From GCA-003244245 sp050699815 (GTDB lineage Bacteria; Actinomycetota; Actinomycetes; Mycobacteriales; Pseudonocardiaceae), in assembly GCA_050699815.1 (NCBI GenBank), contig JBOHFT010000001.1, positions 30,424 through 94,423 of the forward strand: a stretch of 64,000 bases of DNA, in the 5' to 3' direction. Position numbers and translations under genes: made by a program. Below, one piece after another: positions 42,676 through 51,049 of this stretch. The notes beneath the pieces are model-generated. The model ran no database searches. It saw nothing but the letters and a program-made list of their open reading frames with translations, and was not told the origin of the DNA. Numbering within the stretch: position 1 is the first letter of the stretch; each line of letters opens with the position of its first letter.

Positions 42676-44955
42676 GTGAGCGACCAGCGAGAAGACAACG
42701 GTCGTCCGAGTGCCGACCCCGAGCCTGAGCTGCTCACGCACGCCCCGCTGCGGTCCCGTCCCAGCGACCATGGCCAGCGGTATGGTGATCTGCCCGGGGA
42801 CGGTCACCGGCGGGGGTGGCTCACCCGCTGGCGCACGATCGCCCTGGTGGGCCTGCTGCTCGCTGTCCTGACGCCGGTGCTGGCCTTCTTCGCCGGGTGG
42901 CTGTTTCTTGACGTGCCGTCGCCCGCGGCGCTGGCGGCGCAGCAAAAGCAGGTCACCATGATCATGGCCAGCGACGGGACCACCGAGATCGGCCGCTACG
43001 TGCCCGACGATGGCAACCGGATCGCGGTCGATCTCGGGCAGGTGCCGGTGTACGTGCAGGACGCCGTGCTGGCCGCCGAGGACCGCAGCTTCCGGTCCAA
43101 CCCCGGGTTCGATATCACGGGCATCGCGCGGGCCACGTGGAAGCAGCTCACCGGTGGCAGCGGCGGTGGCTCCACGATCACCCAGCAGTACGTCAAGGTG
43201 GTCACCGGCCAGGACGAGTACAGCGTCGTGCGGAAGTTCCGTGAGGTGATTATCGCAGCCAAGATCACTAAGCAGAACTCCAAGGACCGGATCCTGGCGG
43301 ACTACCTCAACACGATCTACTTCGGCCGCGGGGCCTACGGCATCGAGGCCGCCAGCCAGGCGTACTTCGGCAAGAACGTGCAGGACCTGACCGTGTCGGA
43401 GGCGGCGGTGCTGGCCGCCGCGATCCGGTCCCCCTCCCGGCTGGACCCGGCCAAGAACCCGCAGCAGGCGCAGCAGCGGTGGAGCTTCGTGCTGGACGGG
43501 ATGATCGCCCAAGGCTGGCTGTCCCGGGCGCAGGCGGCAGTGCCGTACCCGAAGACCATCGCGCCGGGGCAGGCCCCGGGCTCGCCGGCGGACGACCGGG
43601 CGCACATCGTCGACCAGGTGCTCGAGGAGCTGGAGAAACACGGCATCAACCGCGAGGAGCTGGCCGTCGACGGTGGGCGGATCAGCACCACCGTCGATGC
43701 CAGGGCGCAGCGCCTGGCCCGCGACGCGGTGCTCACCGAGCTGCGCGGGCAGCCGCGCAACCTGCACTCGGCACTGGTCGCGATCGATCCGCGCACCGGC
43801 GGGGTGACCGCGTACTACGGCGGGCAGGAAGGGGCGGGCTTCGACCTGGCCGGTGGGCCGGCCTGGAACCCGGGCTCGGCTTTCAAGCCGTTCACCATGA
43901 TGGCCGCGCTGGAGCGCGACATCGGCCTGAACTCAATCTACGAGGGCGAATCCCCGCTGGTCATCGCCGGTATCTCCTACGCTAACTCGGAGAGCCGGAA
44001 CTACCGCCAGCTGACCTTGCACGACGCGATGACGGAGTCGGTCAACACGGCCTTCGTGCGGCTGGCCAAGGAGCTGGGGCCGCAGGCGGTCCGAGACGCC
44101 GCGGTGCAGGCCGGTATCCCGGAGCAGATCAACGGCAAACCGGCCATGGTCGAGCCGGACAGCGGGCAGCCTGCGCTCGGTATCACGCTGGGCCAGTACC
44201 CGGTGCGCACGATCGACATGGCCGGTGCCTACGCGACCTTCGCCGCCGACGGGATGCGGCGCGAGCCGTTCTTCGTCCGGGAATACCTCAACGCCCAGGG
44301 CGGCGTCGGCTACCAGCATGTCGACAAGCCGCACCCCGCCTTCGACCAGACGGACGTCGAGCGCAACTCGCAGCTGGCGCGCAACCTCACCGCGACGATG
44401 ACCGATGTCGCCCGCAGCTCGCAGATCCCGCTGGCGGGTGGCCGTCAGGTTGCCGCCAAGACCGGCACCCACCAGCGTGGCGAGACCGGCACCAACTCCG
44501 CCGCCTGGACTGTCGGGTACACCCCCTCGATCTCCGCTGCGGTCTGGGTGGGCGACCCGGCAAACTCGGCGATCAAGAACTCCAGCGGCGGCAACATCTT
44601 CGGGCGGGGTGTGCCGGGCTCGATCTGGCAGCGGTTCATGAATACCTACCTTGCGGACACTCCCCTGGAGACCTTCCCCGCATTCACGCTGATCGGCCCG
44701 GCCGCGCCGCCGCCCGTCGTCGAGCAGCCGCCCCCGCGGACGGCGCCGCGGCGTGAGCCCCGGGTAGCCAGGCCGTTTCCGCAACGCCCCGAACCGGGTT
44801 TCGAGGATTTCCTGCGCACGCCGCGCGAGCCTTCGGATTCGGAGGAACCGGACAGGCCGCGGCGGGCCAGGTGTTTCCCGTTCTGCGACGACTCGGAAGA
44901 TGAGGAAAATGATGACGACGAGCGCGGCGGCCGGGGCGCTGAACGGGGGCGCTGA
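42676..44955 (+). CDS. ponA: Class A penicillin-binding protein (ponA1-type)
   Basis: 759-residue bifunctional peptidoglycan glycosyltransferase/transpeptidase. A short cytoplasmic tail is followed by a TM helix (~residues 57-80). The GT51 domain carries VLAAEDRSFRSNPGFDITGI and GGSTITQQYVKVVTG (catalytic Glu in EDRSF). The transpeptidase has WNPGSAFKPFTMMAALE (SxxK), ESVNTAF (SxN) and AAKTGTHQRG (KTG). The C-terminal ~100 residues are disordered, Pro/Arg-rich and then acidic (EDEENDDDERG). GTG start after GGGAGG. Part of the conserved DUF5318-ponA-GT87 block. Confidence 0.95.
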   Translation: MSDQREDNGRPSADPEPELLTHAPLRSRPSDHGQRYGDLPGDGHRRGWLTRWRTIALVGLLLAVLTPVLAFFAGWLFLDVPSPAALAAQQKQVTMIMASDGTTEIGRYVPDDGNRIAVDLGQVPVYVQDAVLAAEDRSFRSNPGFDITGIARATWKQLTGGSGGGSTITQQYVKVVTGQDEYSVVRKFREVIIAAKITKQNSKDRILADYLNTIYFGRGAYGIEAASQAYFGKNVQDLTVSEAAVLAAAIRSPSRLDPAKNPQQAQQRWSFVLDGMIAQGWLSRAQAAVPYPKTIAPGQAPGSPADDRAHIVDQVLEELEKHGINREELAVDGGRISTTVDARAQRLARDAVLTELRGQPRNLHSALVAIDPRTGGVTAYYGGQEGAGFDLAGGPAWNPGSAFKPFTMMAALERDIGLNSIYEGESPLVIAGISYANSESRNYRQLTLHDAMTESVNTAFVRLAKELGPQAVRDAAVQAGIPEQINGKPAMVEPDSGQPALGITLGQYPVRTIDMAGAYATFAADGMRREPFFVREYLNAQGGVGYQHVDKPHPAFDQTDVERNSQLARNLTATMTDVARSSQIPLAGGRQVAAKTGTHQRGETGTNSAAWTVGYTPSISAAVWVGDPANSAIKNSSGGNIFGRGVPGSIWQRFMNTYLADTPLETFPAFTLIGPAAPPPVVEQPPPRTAPRREPRVARPFPQRPEPGFEDFLRTPREPSDSEEPDRPRRARCFPFCDDSEDEENDDDERGGRGAERGR

Positions 44956-44979
44956 CCAGGGCTTCGTACCATCACCACC

Positions 44980-46776
44980 GTGACTCGCCGGGTCGATCGG
45001 CGCTCCCTGACGCCGTCGCAGCGCGTGCTGCCCAGCTGGGCCGACCCGGTGCCCCGGCTGGCCAGCCGGATCGTGGGCGGTCCGCTGGGCCGCCACGCGG
45101 TGCTGGGCCGGCACTGGTTCTGGACCCCGCTGCGGGTGGTGCTGCTCCTCGCGACGATCACCTTGACGCTCGGCTGGCTGGGCAAGGCACCGTGCCTGCA
45201 GACCTACTCCGACAGCGCCGGTGCCCTCCAGGTGGACTGGTCAGACGGCCGCCAGTACCGGGCGATGTGCTACTCCGACACTATCCCGCTCTACACCCTG
45301 GAGCGGCTGGACCAGCCCGGGCTGGCGGGCCTGCCGTATGCCACCTCGTGGATCGAGAACCCGGGCCAGCCCGACGAGCAGGTGCGGTACATGGAGTACC
45401 CGGTGATCACCGGGATGTACCAGTGGGCCGTCGCCAAGCTCGCCCAGGCCTGGGTGGCGGGTGCTGAGCTGGGCTGGCTGCCCGCATCGGCACCCGCCGT
45501 CGTGCATTTCGACCTCAGCGCACTGTGGCTGGCGGCCGCCTGGCTGGTGACGGTGTGGGCGCTGGTGCTGCTGTCGCCGCGACGGCCGTGGGATGCCGCG
45601 CTGGCCGCGCTGTCGCCGCTGGTCGTGGTGCACGCGTTCACCAACTTCGACGCGCTGGCCACCGCGCTGGCCACGACGGGGCTGCTGGCGTGGGCCCGGC
45701 GGCGCCCGGTGCTTGCCGGTGTGCTGCTCGGGCTGGGTGGGGCCGCCAAGCTCTACCCGCTGTTTTTCCTGGGCCCGATCCTGCTGCTGTGCCTGCGGTC
45801 CGTGCGGCTGCGCGCCGGGCTGGCCGCCACCGCCGCGGCGGCGGCGGCCTGGGTGACCGTCAACCTGCCGGTGGCGGTGCTGTTCCCGGCCGGATGGTCG
45901 GAGTTCTTCCGGCTGTCCGGCCGGCGTCCGGCCGACCCGGACTCGCTGTACACCGTGGTGTCCACCTTCACCGGCTGGCCCGGTTTCGACGGGGTGCTGC
46001 AGCCTGGCCAGGTCCCGGTTGTGCTCAACCTGGTCAGCGTGACGCTGTTCGTGCTGGCCTGCGCGGCGATCGGCTGGGTGGCCCTGGCGGCACCGCGCCG
46101 TCCGCGGCTGGCCCAGCTGTGCTTCCTGGTGGTGTGCGCGTTCCTGCTCGTCAACAAGGTGTGGAGCCCGCAGTTCTCGTTGTGGCTGGTGCCGCTGGCG
46201 GTGCTGGCGATCCCCCGGTGGAAACCGGTGCTGGCCTGGATGGTGCTCGATGCGCTGGTCTGGGCCCCCCGGATGGCCTACTACCTGGGCACGGACAACA
46301 AGGGCCTGCCCATCGAGCCGTTCCTCGGCGCGGTGCTGGTGCGCGACGTGGCCGTGCTGGTGCTCTGTGCGCTGATCCTGCGGGACATCTGGCGCCCCGG
46401 CCACGACCCGGTCCGTGCCACCGGCGACGACGACCCCCACGGTGGCGTCCTCACCGGCGCCCCCGACGCGATTGATCAGCGGTGGCCCAGCTGGTCCCGT
46501 AGCCAGGCGATGTCCTCGGCCTGGGAAGCGGGATTCGTTTCGAGTACCACGGTGGCATTCGCTGCGGCGCAGACCGCCACCAGCTGCTCGGCCTCGATGG
46601 TGCCCTGGCGCAGCGGCGCGTGGCGGTCCCGCGCCGATCCGAACTCGTCGCGCGAGTTGTTGCAGTGCACGAGGTCGATCCGGCCGGTGATGGCCGTGAC
46701 CCGGTCGACGACGCCGGCCAGGTCCTCCCCGGCGGCGAACGCATGGCAGGTGTCCAGGCAGAAGCCGACGTCGTAG
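44980..46776 (+). CDS. GT87-family polyprenyl-phosphate-dependent glycosyltransferase, 3' end overlaps nfo
   Basis: Integral membrane glycosyltransferase of the GT87 (mannosyltransferase-like) group, with about ten TM helices. YRAMCYSDTIPLYTLERL and VRYMEYPVITGMYQWAV are family blocks; TNFDALATALATTGLLAWAR and GLGGAAKLYPLFFLGP follow, and FLLVNKVWSPQFSLWLVPLA is near the end. It corresponds to the gene after ponA1 in mycobacteria (Rv0051). Homologous sequence ends around codon 500 (DDDPHGGVLTGAPD). The frame then runs ~100 more codons antisense through nfo, with Arg/Ser/Ala-rich composition, so the true stop may be lost. Confidence 0.88.
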   Translation: MTRRVDRRSLTPSQRVLPSWADPVPRLASRIVGGPLGRHAVLGRHWFWTPLRVVLLLATITLTLGWLGKAPCLQTYSDSAGALQVDWSDGRQYRAMCYSDTIPLYTLERLDQPGLAGLPYATSWIENPGQPDEQVRYMEYPVITGMYQWAVAKLAQAWVAGAELGWLPASAPAVVHFDLSALWLAAAWLVTVWALVLLSPRRPWDAALAALSPLVVVHAFTNFDALATALATTGLLAWARRRPVLAGVLLGLGGAAKLYPLFFLGPILLLCLRSVRLRAGLAATAAAAAAWVTVNLPVAVLFPAGWSEFFRLSGRRPADPDSLYTVVSTFTGWPGFDGVLQPGQVPVVLNLVSVTLFVLACAAIGWVALAAPRRPRLAQLCFLVVCAFLLVNKVWSPQFSLWLVPLAVLAIPRWKPVLAWMVLDALVWAPRMAYYLGTDNKGLPIEPFLGAVLVRDVAVLVLCALILRDIWRPGHDPVRATGDDDPHGGVLTGAPDAIDQRWPSWSRSQAMSSAWEAGFVSSTTVAFAAAQTATSCSASMVPWRSGAWRSRADPNSSRELLQCTRSIRPVMAVTRSTTPARSSPAANAWQVSRQKPTS

Positions 46777-47249
46777 GCACCAATCGCGTCCCACAGCCGG
46801 GCCAGCGACTCGAACCGCCGCGCCATGGCGTGGTCCCCGCCTGCGGTGTTCTCCACCAGGATCCGGGTGCCGAAACCACCGTCGGCCGACTGCCGGGCAA
46901 ACATCTTGCGCCAGTTCTCGACGCCGTGAGCAGCATCGTCACCCTTAGTGACATGGCCGCCGTGCACCACCAATCCGTGTGCACCAATCGTGGCAGCCAT
47001 CGCGGCGTGCTGGGCGACCAGCTTGCGCGACGGGATGCGGATGCGGTTGTTCAGCGATGCCACATTGATGACATACGGTGAGTGCACATAAATTTCCAGG
47101 TCAGCGGCGCGCAGTTGGTCGGCGTGGGGATGCGCGCGGGGCGCCGTCCAGCTCTGCGGATCCGCAAGGAAGAACTGCACCGCCGCAGCGTTGCGCTCGG
47201 TAGCGTCCTGGACCGGGTTGTCATTGCTGACGTGGGCGCCGATGCGCAT
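46476..47249 (-). CDS. nfo: Deoxyribonuclease IV (endonuclease IV-like)
   Basis: 257-residue AP endonuclease of the Nfo family, a TIM barrel with three zinc ions that repairs abasic sites. Features: RIGAHVSNDNPVQDATERNA, EIYVHSPYVINVASLNNRIR, GLVVHGGHVTKGDD (His ligands), ILVENTAGGDHAMARRFESL (Glu), FCLDTCHAFAAGED and IDLVHCNNSRDEFGSARDRH. Somewhat shorter than the E. coli enzyme, as usual for actinobacteria. Converges on and overlaps the GT87 frame by 301 bases. Confidence 0.93.
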   Translation of the reverse strand: MRIGAHVSNDNPVQDATERNAAAVQFFLADPQSWTAPRAHPHADQLRAADLEIYVHSPYVINVASLNNRIRIPSRKLVAQHAAMAATIGAHGLVVHGGHVTKGDDAAHGVENWRKMFARQSADGGFGTRILVENTAGGDHAMARRFESLARLWDAIGAYDVGFCLDTCHAFAAGEDLAGVVDRVTAITGRIDLVHCNNSRDEFGSARDRHAPLRQGTIEAEQLVAVCAAANATVVLETNPASQAEDIAWLRDQLGHR

Positions 47250-47419
47250 GGCGGCAGCCTAGACCGGCCTGCCAGGGGGCCGCTCGGCGCACCTGCAAGG
47301 GACACGGTGAGTACACAGCGTCACCTCGATCTGCTGAAAGTGCTGGTCGCCATCACAGAGAGGCTCTATGGTCGTTACCCTGAGGACACAACCTGGTACC
47401 GAGTGACACGGAGGGATCT

Positions 47420-48313
47420 ATGGCCACACGGGCGAGGGTGACTGTGGTTGCGGGAGCAACCACGTTACTGTGCGCTGCGAGCACCTTCGGCGTGGGCTTT
47501 TCGGCCCTCGCCGCGCCCTCTACCGTTCGCCTCGCGACGGCCCACGCGGCAGAGGCCCCCTCGCCGATGCTGGTGGGCGGTTGCGGGGACACGGTGCGTG
47601 GTGCTCCGGGGCAGCGGGTAGGTGCGCGGGTGGCAAGTCTGCCGGTGGTCGACGTCGGCAAGGTGCCCCCCAGCGGGTCGAGCACTCTTGACGCCACCCC
47701 GGCGCTGCGGGAGATGGTGGGGACGGTGGCCCCGACTTGCAAGATCAACGCTGAGGCCGTCACGCCGCTCGCTGCTCCTACCGAGTCGGTCGAGGCAGTG
47801 GTCACGTCCGTGCTGGCCCCCGCCCAGGGCGCGCTCGGCACGATGCCCGTACTGAACCAGCCCCCGCCGCCACCGCCGCCGCCACCGCCACCGCCACCGC
47901 CGGGGCCACCACCGCCGCCTGCGCCCCGGGCATCCGCGTTGATGGGCTCGGGCTTCGGTCCGTTCTTCGGGCCGGCGGCGGCGGGCTTCCCGTACGCGCT
48001 GGGTCTTTACAGCAGCGGGTTGCCCCACTACAACTACGCCGATCTGCTGGCGATCGGCCGTCCCGGCGGTGCGCTCGGGCGGCTCACGGCCGGCATGCTG
48101 ACCGCGGACCTGTTCGGGACGCCGTCGGTGAGCAACGGGCCGGGCCTCGGCAAGCAGAGCGCCGCGGCCAACGACGTCGCGGCCGCGGGCCGGGCTTCGG
48201 CATTGCCCGCTGGCGGTGTCGAGCAGATCGCCCTTCCGGTGCTGGTGGCAGTGCTGCTGCTCGCCAGCGTCAGTGCCGCGCTGCTGCGTGGCTGGGTGCT
48301 CGGGAGGCGCTGA
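47420..48313 (+). CDS. Secreted Pro-rich protein with C-terminal membrane anchor
   Basis: 297-residue protein not matched to a family I recognise. Signal peptide at the N-terminus (VVAGATTLLCAASTFGVGFS). Middle: a Cys-containing region, then a run of about 18 prolines (~residues 150-172) as a wall-spanning linker, then a Gly/Ala/Phe-rich segment. The C-terminus is a hydrophobic helix (ALPVLVAVLLLASVSAALLR) ending RGWVLGRR, preceded by LPAGG, so it looks like a sortase-type sorting signal or simple TM anchor. Probably a surface protein. ATG after GGAGGG. Confidence 0.7.
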   Translation: MATRARVTVVAGATTLLCAASTFGVGFSALAAPSTVRLATAHAAEAPSPMLVGGCGDTVRGAPGQRVGARVASLPVVDVGKVPPSGSSTLDATPALREMVGTVAPTCKINAEAVTPLAAPTESVEAVVTSVLAPAQGALGTMPVLNQPPPPPPPPPPPPPPGPPPPPAPRASALMGSGFGPFFGPAAAGFPYALGLYSSGLPHYNYADLLAIGRPGGALGRLTAGMLTADLFGTPSVSNGPGLGKQSAAANDVAAAGRASALPAGGVEQIALPVLVAVLLLASVSAALLRGWVLGRR

Positions 48314-48329
48314 ATCCCGCAGTTCCGGC

Positions 48330-48377
48330 AAAGAGCTGCCCCGCGATGGTGATCGCGGGGCAGCTCTTTGCTATCCT
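48330..48377 (+). terminator. Strong terminator hairpin after the secreted-protein gene
   Basis: Perfect 18-bp stem (48330-48347 with 48352-48369) and a four-base loop (ggtg), followed by gctatcctttt. It closes the transcript of the Pro-rich gene and insulates the rpsF operon. Confidence 0.85.
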
Positions 48378-48420
48378 TTTCGGCATCGCCGCGCCGGTGC
48401 TCACCGCGCGGCAACAAGAC

Positions 48421-48466
48421 CCCTCCTGCCGCGGAGAGTCCGTGGCCGACCAGTCCACAGGAGGTG
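48421..48466 (+). promoter_or_regulatory. rpsF leader that can sequester the ribosome-binding site
   Basis: cctcctg (48422-48428) can pair with caggagg (48458-48464), the ribosome site of rpsF, with an inner stem of ccgcgg (48430-48435) and ccgtgg (48440-48445). This resembles the S6:S18 autoregulatory leader known from many bacteria, in which the protein complex binds the rpsF mRNA. The match to that RNA family has not been tested. Confidence 0.55.
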
Positions 48467-48476
48467 AGTGGTCTTC

Positions 48477-48773
48477 ATGCGTCATTACGAGATGATGGTC
48501 ATCCTCGATCCGCAGCTTGATGAGCGCACCGTGGCACCGTCGCTGGATCAGTTTCTCGGTGTTGTGAAGACGCAGGGCGGCAGCGTCGAGAAGGTCGACG
48601 TCTGGGGCAAGCGCCGGTTGTCCTACGAGATCGACAAGCGCGCCGAGGGCATTTACGCGGTGCTCGACCTCTCCTGTACGCCCGCCACGGTCGCTGAACT
48701 CGACCGCCAGCTGTCGCTCAGTGAGCTGGTCCTGCGCACCAAGGTGCTGCGGCGCGAGAGGAAGAAGGGCTGA
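48477..48773 (+). CDS. rpsF: Ribosomal protein S6
   Basis: 98-residue 30S protein bS6. RHYEMMVILDPQLDERTVAP is the family start; FLGVVKTQGGSVEKVDVWGK and RRLSYEIDKRAEGIYAVLDL follow. AGGAGGTG lies 10 bases before the ATG at 48477; the GTG at 48468 would be too close. It begins the conserved rpsF-ssb-rpsR-rplI operon and overlaps no other gene. Confidence 0.97.
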   Translation: MRHYEMMVILDPQLDERTVAPSLDQFLGVVKTQGGSVEKVDVWGKRRLSYEIDKRAEGIYAVLDLSCTPATVAELDRQLSLSELVLRTKVLRRERKKG

Positions 48774-48774
48774 C

Positions 48775-49287
48775 ATGGCTGGCGAGACCATTATCACGGT
48801 GATCGGAAACCTGACCGCCGACCCGGAGCTGCGGTTCACCCCATCTGGGGCGGCAGTGGCCAACTTCACGGTGGCCTCCACGCCGCGCACCTTCGACCGC
48901 CAGACGGGTGAGTGGAAGGATGGCGAGGCGCTTTTCCTGCGGTGCAACGTCTGGCGGCAGCCTGCGGAGAACACCGCCGAGTCGCTTACCCGCGGCATGC
49001 GGGTGATTGTCAGCGGACGGCTGCGTCAGCGCTCGTTTGAGACCCGCGAGGGCGAGAAACGCACCGTCGTCGAGATGGAGGTCGACGAGGTCGGCCCTTC
49101 ATTGCGCTACGCCACCGCCAAGGTCAACAAGGCTACCCGCCAGGGCGGCGCATCGGGGAGCGGAGGCTACGGCTCTTCCGGCTCCCCTGGCCCGGCCGAC
49201 GACCCGTGGAGCTCGGCTCCGCAGGCGGGTGCGCCTGCCGGATCTGGCAACGGGGCAGGCGGTTACGACGAAGAGCCCCCGTTCTGA
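48775..49287 (+). CDS. ssb: Single-stranded DNA-binding protein
   Basis: 170-residue SSB. The N-terminal OB fold carries TVIGNLTADPELRFTPSGAA, VANFTVASTPRTFD and ALFLRCNVWRQPAENTAESL. The tail is Gly/Ser/Pro-rich and ends in the acidic EEPPF tip that recruits partners. Starts one base after the rpsF stop (TGAC ATG). GAGGAAGAAGG supplies the ribosome site inside rpsF. Confidence 0.97.
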   Translation: MAGETIITVIGNLTADPELRFTPSGAAVANFTVASTPRTFDRQTGEWKDGEALFLRCNVWRQPAENTAESLTRGMRVIVSGRLRQRSFETREGEKRTVVEMEVDEVGPSLRYATAKVNKATRQGGASGSGGYGSSGSPGPADDPWSSAPQAGAPAGSGNGAGGYDEEPPF

Positions 49288-49330
49288 CCCTCACCCGTCT
49301 CGGCGCGACCCATTCAGGAGTATCCACATC

Positions 49331-49567
49331 ATGGCCAAGCCACCGATTCGTAAACCGAAGAAGAAGATCTGCATCTTCTGTAAGGACAAGAACGCTGCTA
49401 TCGACTACAAAGATACGGGGATGCTGCGGAAGTACATATCCGACCGTGGCAAGATCCGGGCCCGCCGAGTCACCGGCAATTGCAGCCAGCACCAGCGAGA
49501 CGTCGCGGTCGCGGTCAAGAATGCCCGCGAGGTAGCGCTGCTGCCCTACACCTCGACTGCCCGCTGA
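49331..49567 (+). CDS. rpsR: Ribosomal protein S18
   Basis: 78-residue bS18. AKPPIRKPKKKICIFCKDKN is followed by IDYKDTGMLRKYISDRGKIR and RARRVTGNCSQHQRDVAVAV. CxxC plus later Cys/His suggest the zinc-binding form, the usual primary S18. CAGGAG precedes the ATG. Confidence 0.97.
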   Translation: MAKPPIRKPKKKICIFCKDKNAAIDYKDTGMLRKYISDRGKIRARRVTGNCSQHQRDVAVAVKNAREVALLPYTSTAR

Positions 49568-49587
49568 ACCGGGGAAGGACCGATCAC

Positions 49588-50046
49588 GTGAAGCTCATCC
49601 TCATCGCTGACGTGCCGAACCTCGGCGCTCCCGGTGATCTCGTGCAGGTCAAGGACGGCTACGCCCGCAACTACCTGCTCCCTCGCGGTCTGGCCATCGT
49701 GGCCACCAAGGGCGCCCAGATGCAGGTGGCCACCATCCGCCGGGCCCAGCAGACCCGGCAGATCCGCGGCCTCGATCACGCTCGGGAAATCGCCGGCACC
49801 CTGTCCGGTCTGGGCACAGTGTCCGTGGCGGCCAAGGCCGGCCGGTCCGGGGGGAAGCTGTTCGGCTCTGTCACCGTGGCCGACGTCGTCGACGCGGTCC
49901 GCTTGGCAGGCGGTCCCCCGCTGGACAAGCGGGCGGTCGACCTTGGCGGGCAGATCAAATCCGCCGGCGCTTACCAGGTGACTGTGCGGTTGCATCCCGA
50001 GGTCTCGGTGACGGTCCCGCTCGAGGTCACGGCTACCGCTGGCTGA
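49588..50046 (+). CDS. rplI: Ribosomal protein L9
   Basis: 152-residue bL9. The N-terminal domain reads VKLILIADVPNLGAPGDLVQ, VKDGYARNYLLPRGLAIVAT; the connecting helix and C-terminal domain (GKLFGSVTVADVVDAVRLAG) follow. GTG start after GGGGAAGGA. Ends the ribosomal operon before the CAP-domain gene. Confidence 0.96.
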   Translation: MKLILIADVPNLGAPGDLVQVKDGYARNYLLPRGLAIVATKGAQMQVATIRRAQQTRQIRGLDHAREIAGTLSGLGTVSVAAKAGRSGGKLFGSVTVADVVDAVRLAGGPPLDKRAVDLGGQIKSAGAYQVTVRLHPEVSVTVPLEVTATAG

Positions 50047-50071
50047 GCCAGCGACCAGCAACGCGGCACCC

Positions 50072-50617
50072 ATGACCAAGCGCCAGCGGATCCGCCGTGT
50101 CTCGGTCGGGATGCTCGTCGCCGGGTTGCTGACTGGATTGGCCTCGCCGGCCTCCGCCGCCATCACCCATTGCACCATCTCGGCGGATCCGGTCCAGCAT
50201 GAGAGAGCCGTTGCGGTGGACGGCGAGGAGTTCGCGACGATGAGGCTGATCAACGCGTTCCGCGCCAAGCACGGGCGGCCCGCGCTGCGGCTCACCAGTC
50301 GGCTGAACCGGCCGGCCGCCTGGGCGAGCAACGACAGCGCGCAGCGCGGGTTCTCCCCGTCGAACCACATCGACTCGCTCGGCCGCGACATCCCGACCCG
50401 GCTGCGGCAGTGTGGCTACACCGGCTACCGCCGGGCGTCGGAGGTCAACTACTACGGCTGGGGCGGCCGGGGCAGCGGTGCCGCGGCGGTGGCCTGGTGG
50501 AAGAACTCGCCGCCGCACCGGGCGGCCCTGCTCAACCCGCGCGTCACCGCAATCGGGATCGCCCGGGCCGCCACCGGCAAGGTGCACTGGACAGTGAACA
50601 TGGGCGACAAGCAATAG
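50072..50617 (+). CDS. Secreted CAP/SCP-domain protein
   Basis: 181-residue protein with a signal peptide (VSVGMLVAGLLTGLASPASA) and a CAP-like domain: MRLINAFRAKHGRPALRLTS, LNRPAAWASNDSAQRGFSPS, NHIDSLGRDIPTRLRQCGYT and AVAWWKNSPPHRAALLNPRV, and a closing TGKVHWTVNMG. In CAP proteins His and Glu usually form the cavity; His and Asp (NHIDSLG) are seen here. Substrate unknown. It is close behind rplI (25 bp) and may share its transcript. Confidence 0.85.
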   Translation: MTKRQRIRRVSVGMLVAGLLTGLASPASAAITHCTISADPVQHERAVAVDGEEFATMRLINAFRAKHGRPALRLTSRLNRPAAWASNDSAQRGFSPSNHIDSLGRDIPTRLRQCGYTGYRRASEVNYYGWGGRGSGAAAVAWWKNSPPHRAALLNPRVTAIGIARAATGKVHWTVNMGDKQ

Positions 50618-51049
50618 CCCAGGCCCGCCGCCGGTACAAGGCGCGCATCATCGAGCTGCAGCGAGGCCAGCAACCTGGCCAGCTGCGGCGGCGGGACCGA
50701 CACGCCGGGGTCTTGGGGATCCGGGGGGACACGCCGGGCCGAGGTCGGAGAAGTTTGTCCACATCCCCGTCCAGGGTTTTGAACAGCCAGGATGGGGAAA
50801 ATTCGGCAAGCTTTCCCCAGGTTGCCCCTAGTCTTGCACCGCCCCGTGAGCAGTATCGGGCGCTCCGTCCTCCGAATGTCCTCAGGCTGTCCCCATGCGC
50901 TGTTGCTCAACCTGTCAGGCCGACCTAACCTCACCCGGCGCGGCTGGCGGACACGGGCTGTGGCCCGTCCGAACGAAACTGTCAGTGCCATCGGATAGAA
51001 CTTGTGTTCGATCAGGTCGGGCAGTCGGGGGAAGGGGAGGTACCCAGGG
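50618..51049 (+). promoter_or_regulatory. dnaB upstream region with a DnaA box and an inverted repeat
   Basis: No gene in this 432-bp gap. TTGTCCACA at 50755-50763 is an exact match to the actinobacterial DnaA-box consensus. An 8-bp inverted repeat, tggggaaa (50793-50800) and tttcccca (50812-50819), lies 30 bases on. The dnaB ribosome site (GGGGAGGT) is at ~51036. DnaA could regulate dnaB here; a single box cannot act as an origin. Confidence 0.6.

Noticed and set aside
45241..46794. 517-codon minus-strand frame opposite the GT87 gene
   Set aside because: Repetitive Gln/Arg/His content; the plus strand encodes clear TM helices and family blocks.
50755..50763. Replication origin at the DnaA box
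   Set aside because: A single box without an AT-rich unwinding region or clustered boxes; oriC should lie beyond the murJ side of the window.
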